From NCBI RefSeq assembly GCF_000934725.1, contig NZ_JYNS01000017.1, positions 22,509 to 86,508 of the forward strand: 64,000 bases of DNA, in the 5' to 3' direction. Shown here piece after piece: positions 63,850 through 64,000 of this stretch. Position 1 is the stretch's first letter. The number at the start of each line of letters is the position of its first letter. Below the pieces are notes generated by a model. It worked only from the letters and a program-made list of their open reading frames with translations. It had not been told where the DNA came from and made no database searches. The position numbers and the translations under genes were made by a program. Source of the stretch: Methyloterricola oryzae (GTDB taxonomy: Bacteria; Pseudomonadota; Gammaproteobacteria; Methylococcales; Methylococcaceae).

Positions 63850-64000
63850 ATGAAAGTCGGCGAGGAAGGCAAGGTCTACGACGACATCAACATCACGCCC
63901 ATGCTGGACGTGGCGTATGTGCTGCTGCTGATCTTCATCATCATGACCACGGCGACGGTGCAGGGCATCACCGTCAACCTGCCCAAGGCCAGCAGCACGC
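63850..64000 (+). CDS. exbD: ExbD/TolR family protein (partial, N-terminus)
   Basis: The first 50 residues are visible before the window ends: a short cytoplasmic lead (MKVGEEGKVYDDINITPMLD) with the conserved Pro-Met-x-Asp segment, whose Asp is the proton-relay residue, then the single membrane helix VAYVLLLIFIIMTTATV and the start of the periplasmic domain (GITVNLPKASS). It partners the upstream ExbB fusion to form a proton-driven motor for a TonB-like transducer, presumably encoded further right. Confidence 0.92.
   Translation, partial: MKVGEEGKVYDDINITPMLDVAYVLLLIFIIMTTATVQGITVNLPKASST

Noticed and set aside
1..64000. tRNA, rRNA, CRISPR array or insertion sequence
   Set aside because: None could be recognised on either strand; no transposase, integrase or regularly spaced repeats.

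Overview
The window looks like a chromosomal segment of a GC-rich methylotrophic, probably methanotrophic, gammaproteobacterium. The best lineage marker is a full-length formaldehyde-activating enzyme (fae, 26409-26921). Most of the rest is envelope and export machinery: Tat-exported oxidoreductases, c-type cytochromes, three RND pump systems, a large TonB-dependent receptor and a giant two-partner-secretion adhesin. No tRNA, rRNA, insertion sequence, CRISPR array or origin is visible.

Layout. 1-5818 (+): end of a DUF1553-type gene, a DUF1501 protein, a periplasmic redox group (two class II-like cytochromes c, a diheme cytochrome, a PrxQ-like peroxiredoxin), then an SMP-30/gluconolactonase-like protein. 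5885-8852 (-): aminotransferase, conserved hypothetical, exported tail-collar protein. 9026-12286 (-): TonB-dependent receptor. 12733-21287 (-): arylsulfotransferase-like protein, MBL-fold lipoprotein, RND permease, adaptor and Tat-exported Fe/Mn superoxide dismutase. 21473-27325: DUF3016, cupin, hypothetical, vanadium-type haloperoxidase, degenerate HIT-like protein, fae and a small ORF. 27347-34439 (-): dienelactone hydrolase, PepSY protein, second RND permease and adaptor. 35141-37707: two convergent, closely related sigma-54 activators with no sensor domain. 38115-47566 (+): tatA and a complete mdtABC/muxABC-type pump with its outer-membrane channel. 48088-64000 (+): PKD protein, periplasmic-binding-fold protein, 3512-residue filamentous-haemagglutinin-like protein, a DUF2341-LamG-ExbB fusion and the start of exbD.

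The main new observation is a set of sigma-54 (-24/-12) promoter-like elements in front of a large share of these transcription units. Five match TGGC-N7-TTGC exactly with correct orientation: upstream of the TonB receptor, fae, activator 1, tatA and the PKD protein. More degenerate matches precede the cupin, the dienelactone hydrolase operon, the arylsulfotransferase operon, DUF3016 and one hypothetical gene. Because two activators are encoded in the middle, the region reads as a locally organised sigma-54 regulon linking C1 metabolism (fae), Tat export (tatA and Tat substrates), metal or ligand import (TonB, PepSY) and efflux (RND). The site in front of the PKD gene would transcribe a leader of about 270 nt holding two near-identical stem-loop/terminator modules, either a tandem riboswitch or a pair of small RNAs.

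The second unusual unit is the surface cluster at the right end, in which an ExbB-like proton channel carries a periplasmic carbohydrate-binding-like (LamG) domain and sits directly after a giant TPS adhesin. All functional links are inference from sequence and position; no database search was possible.
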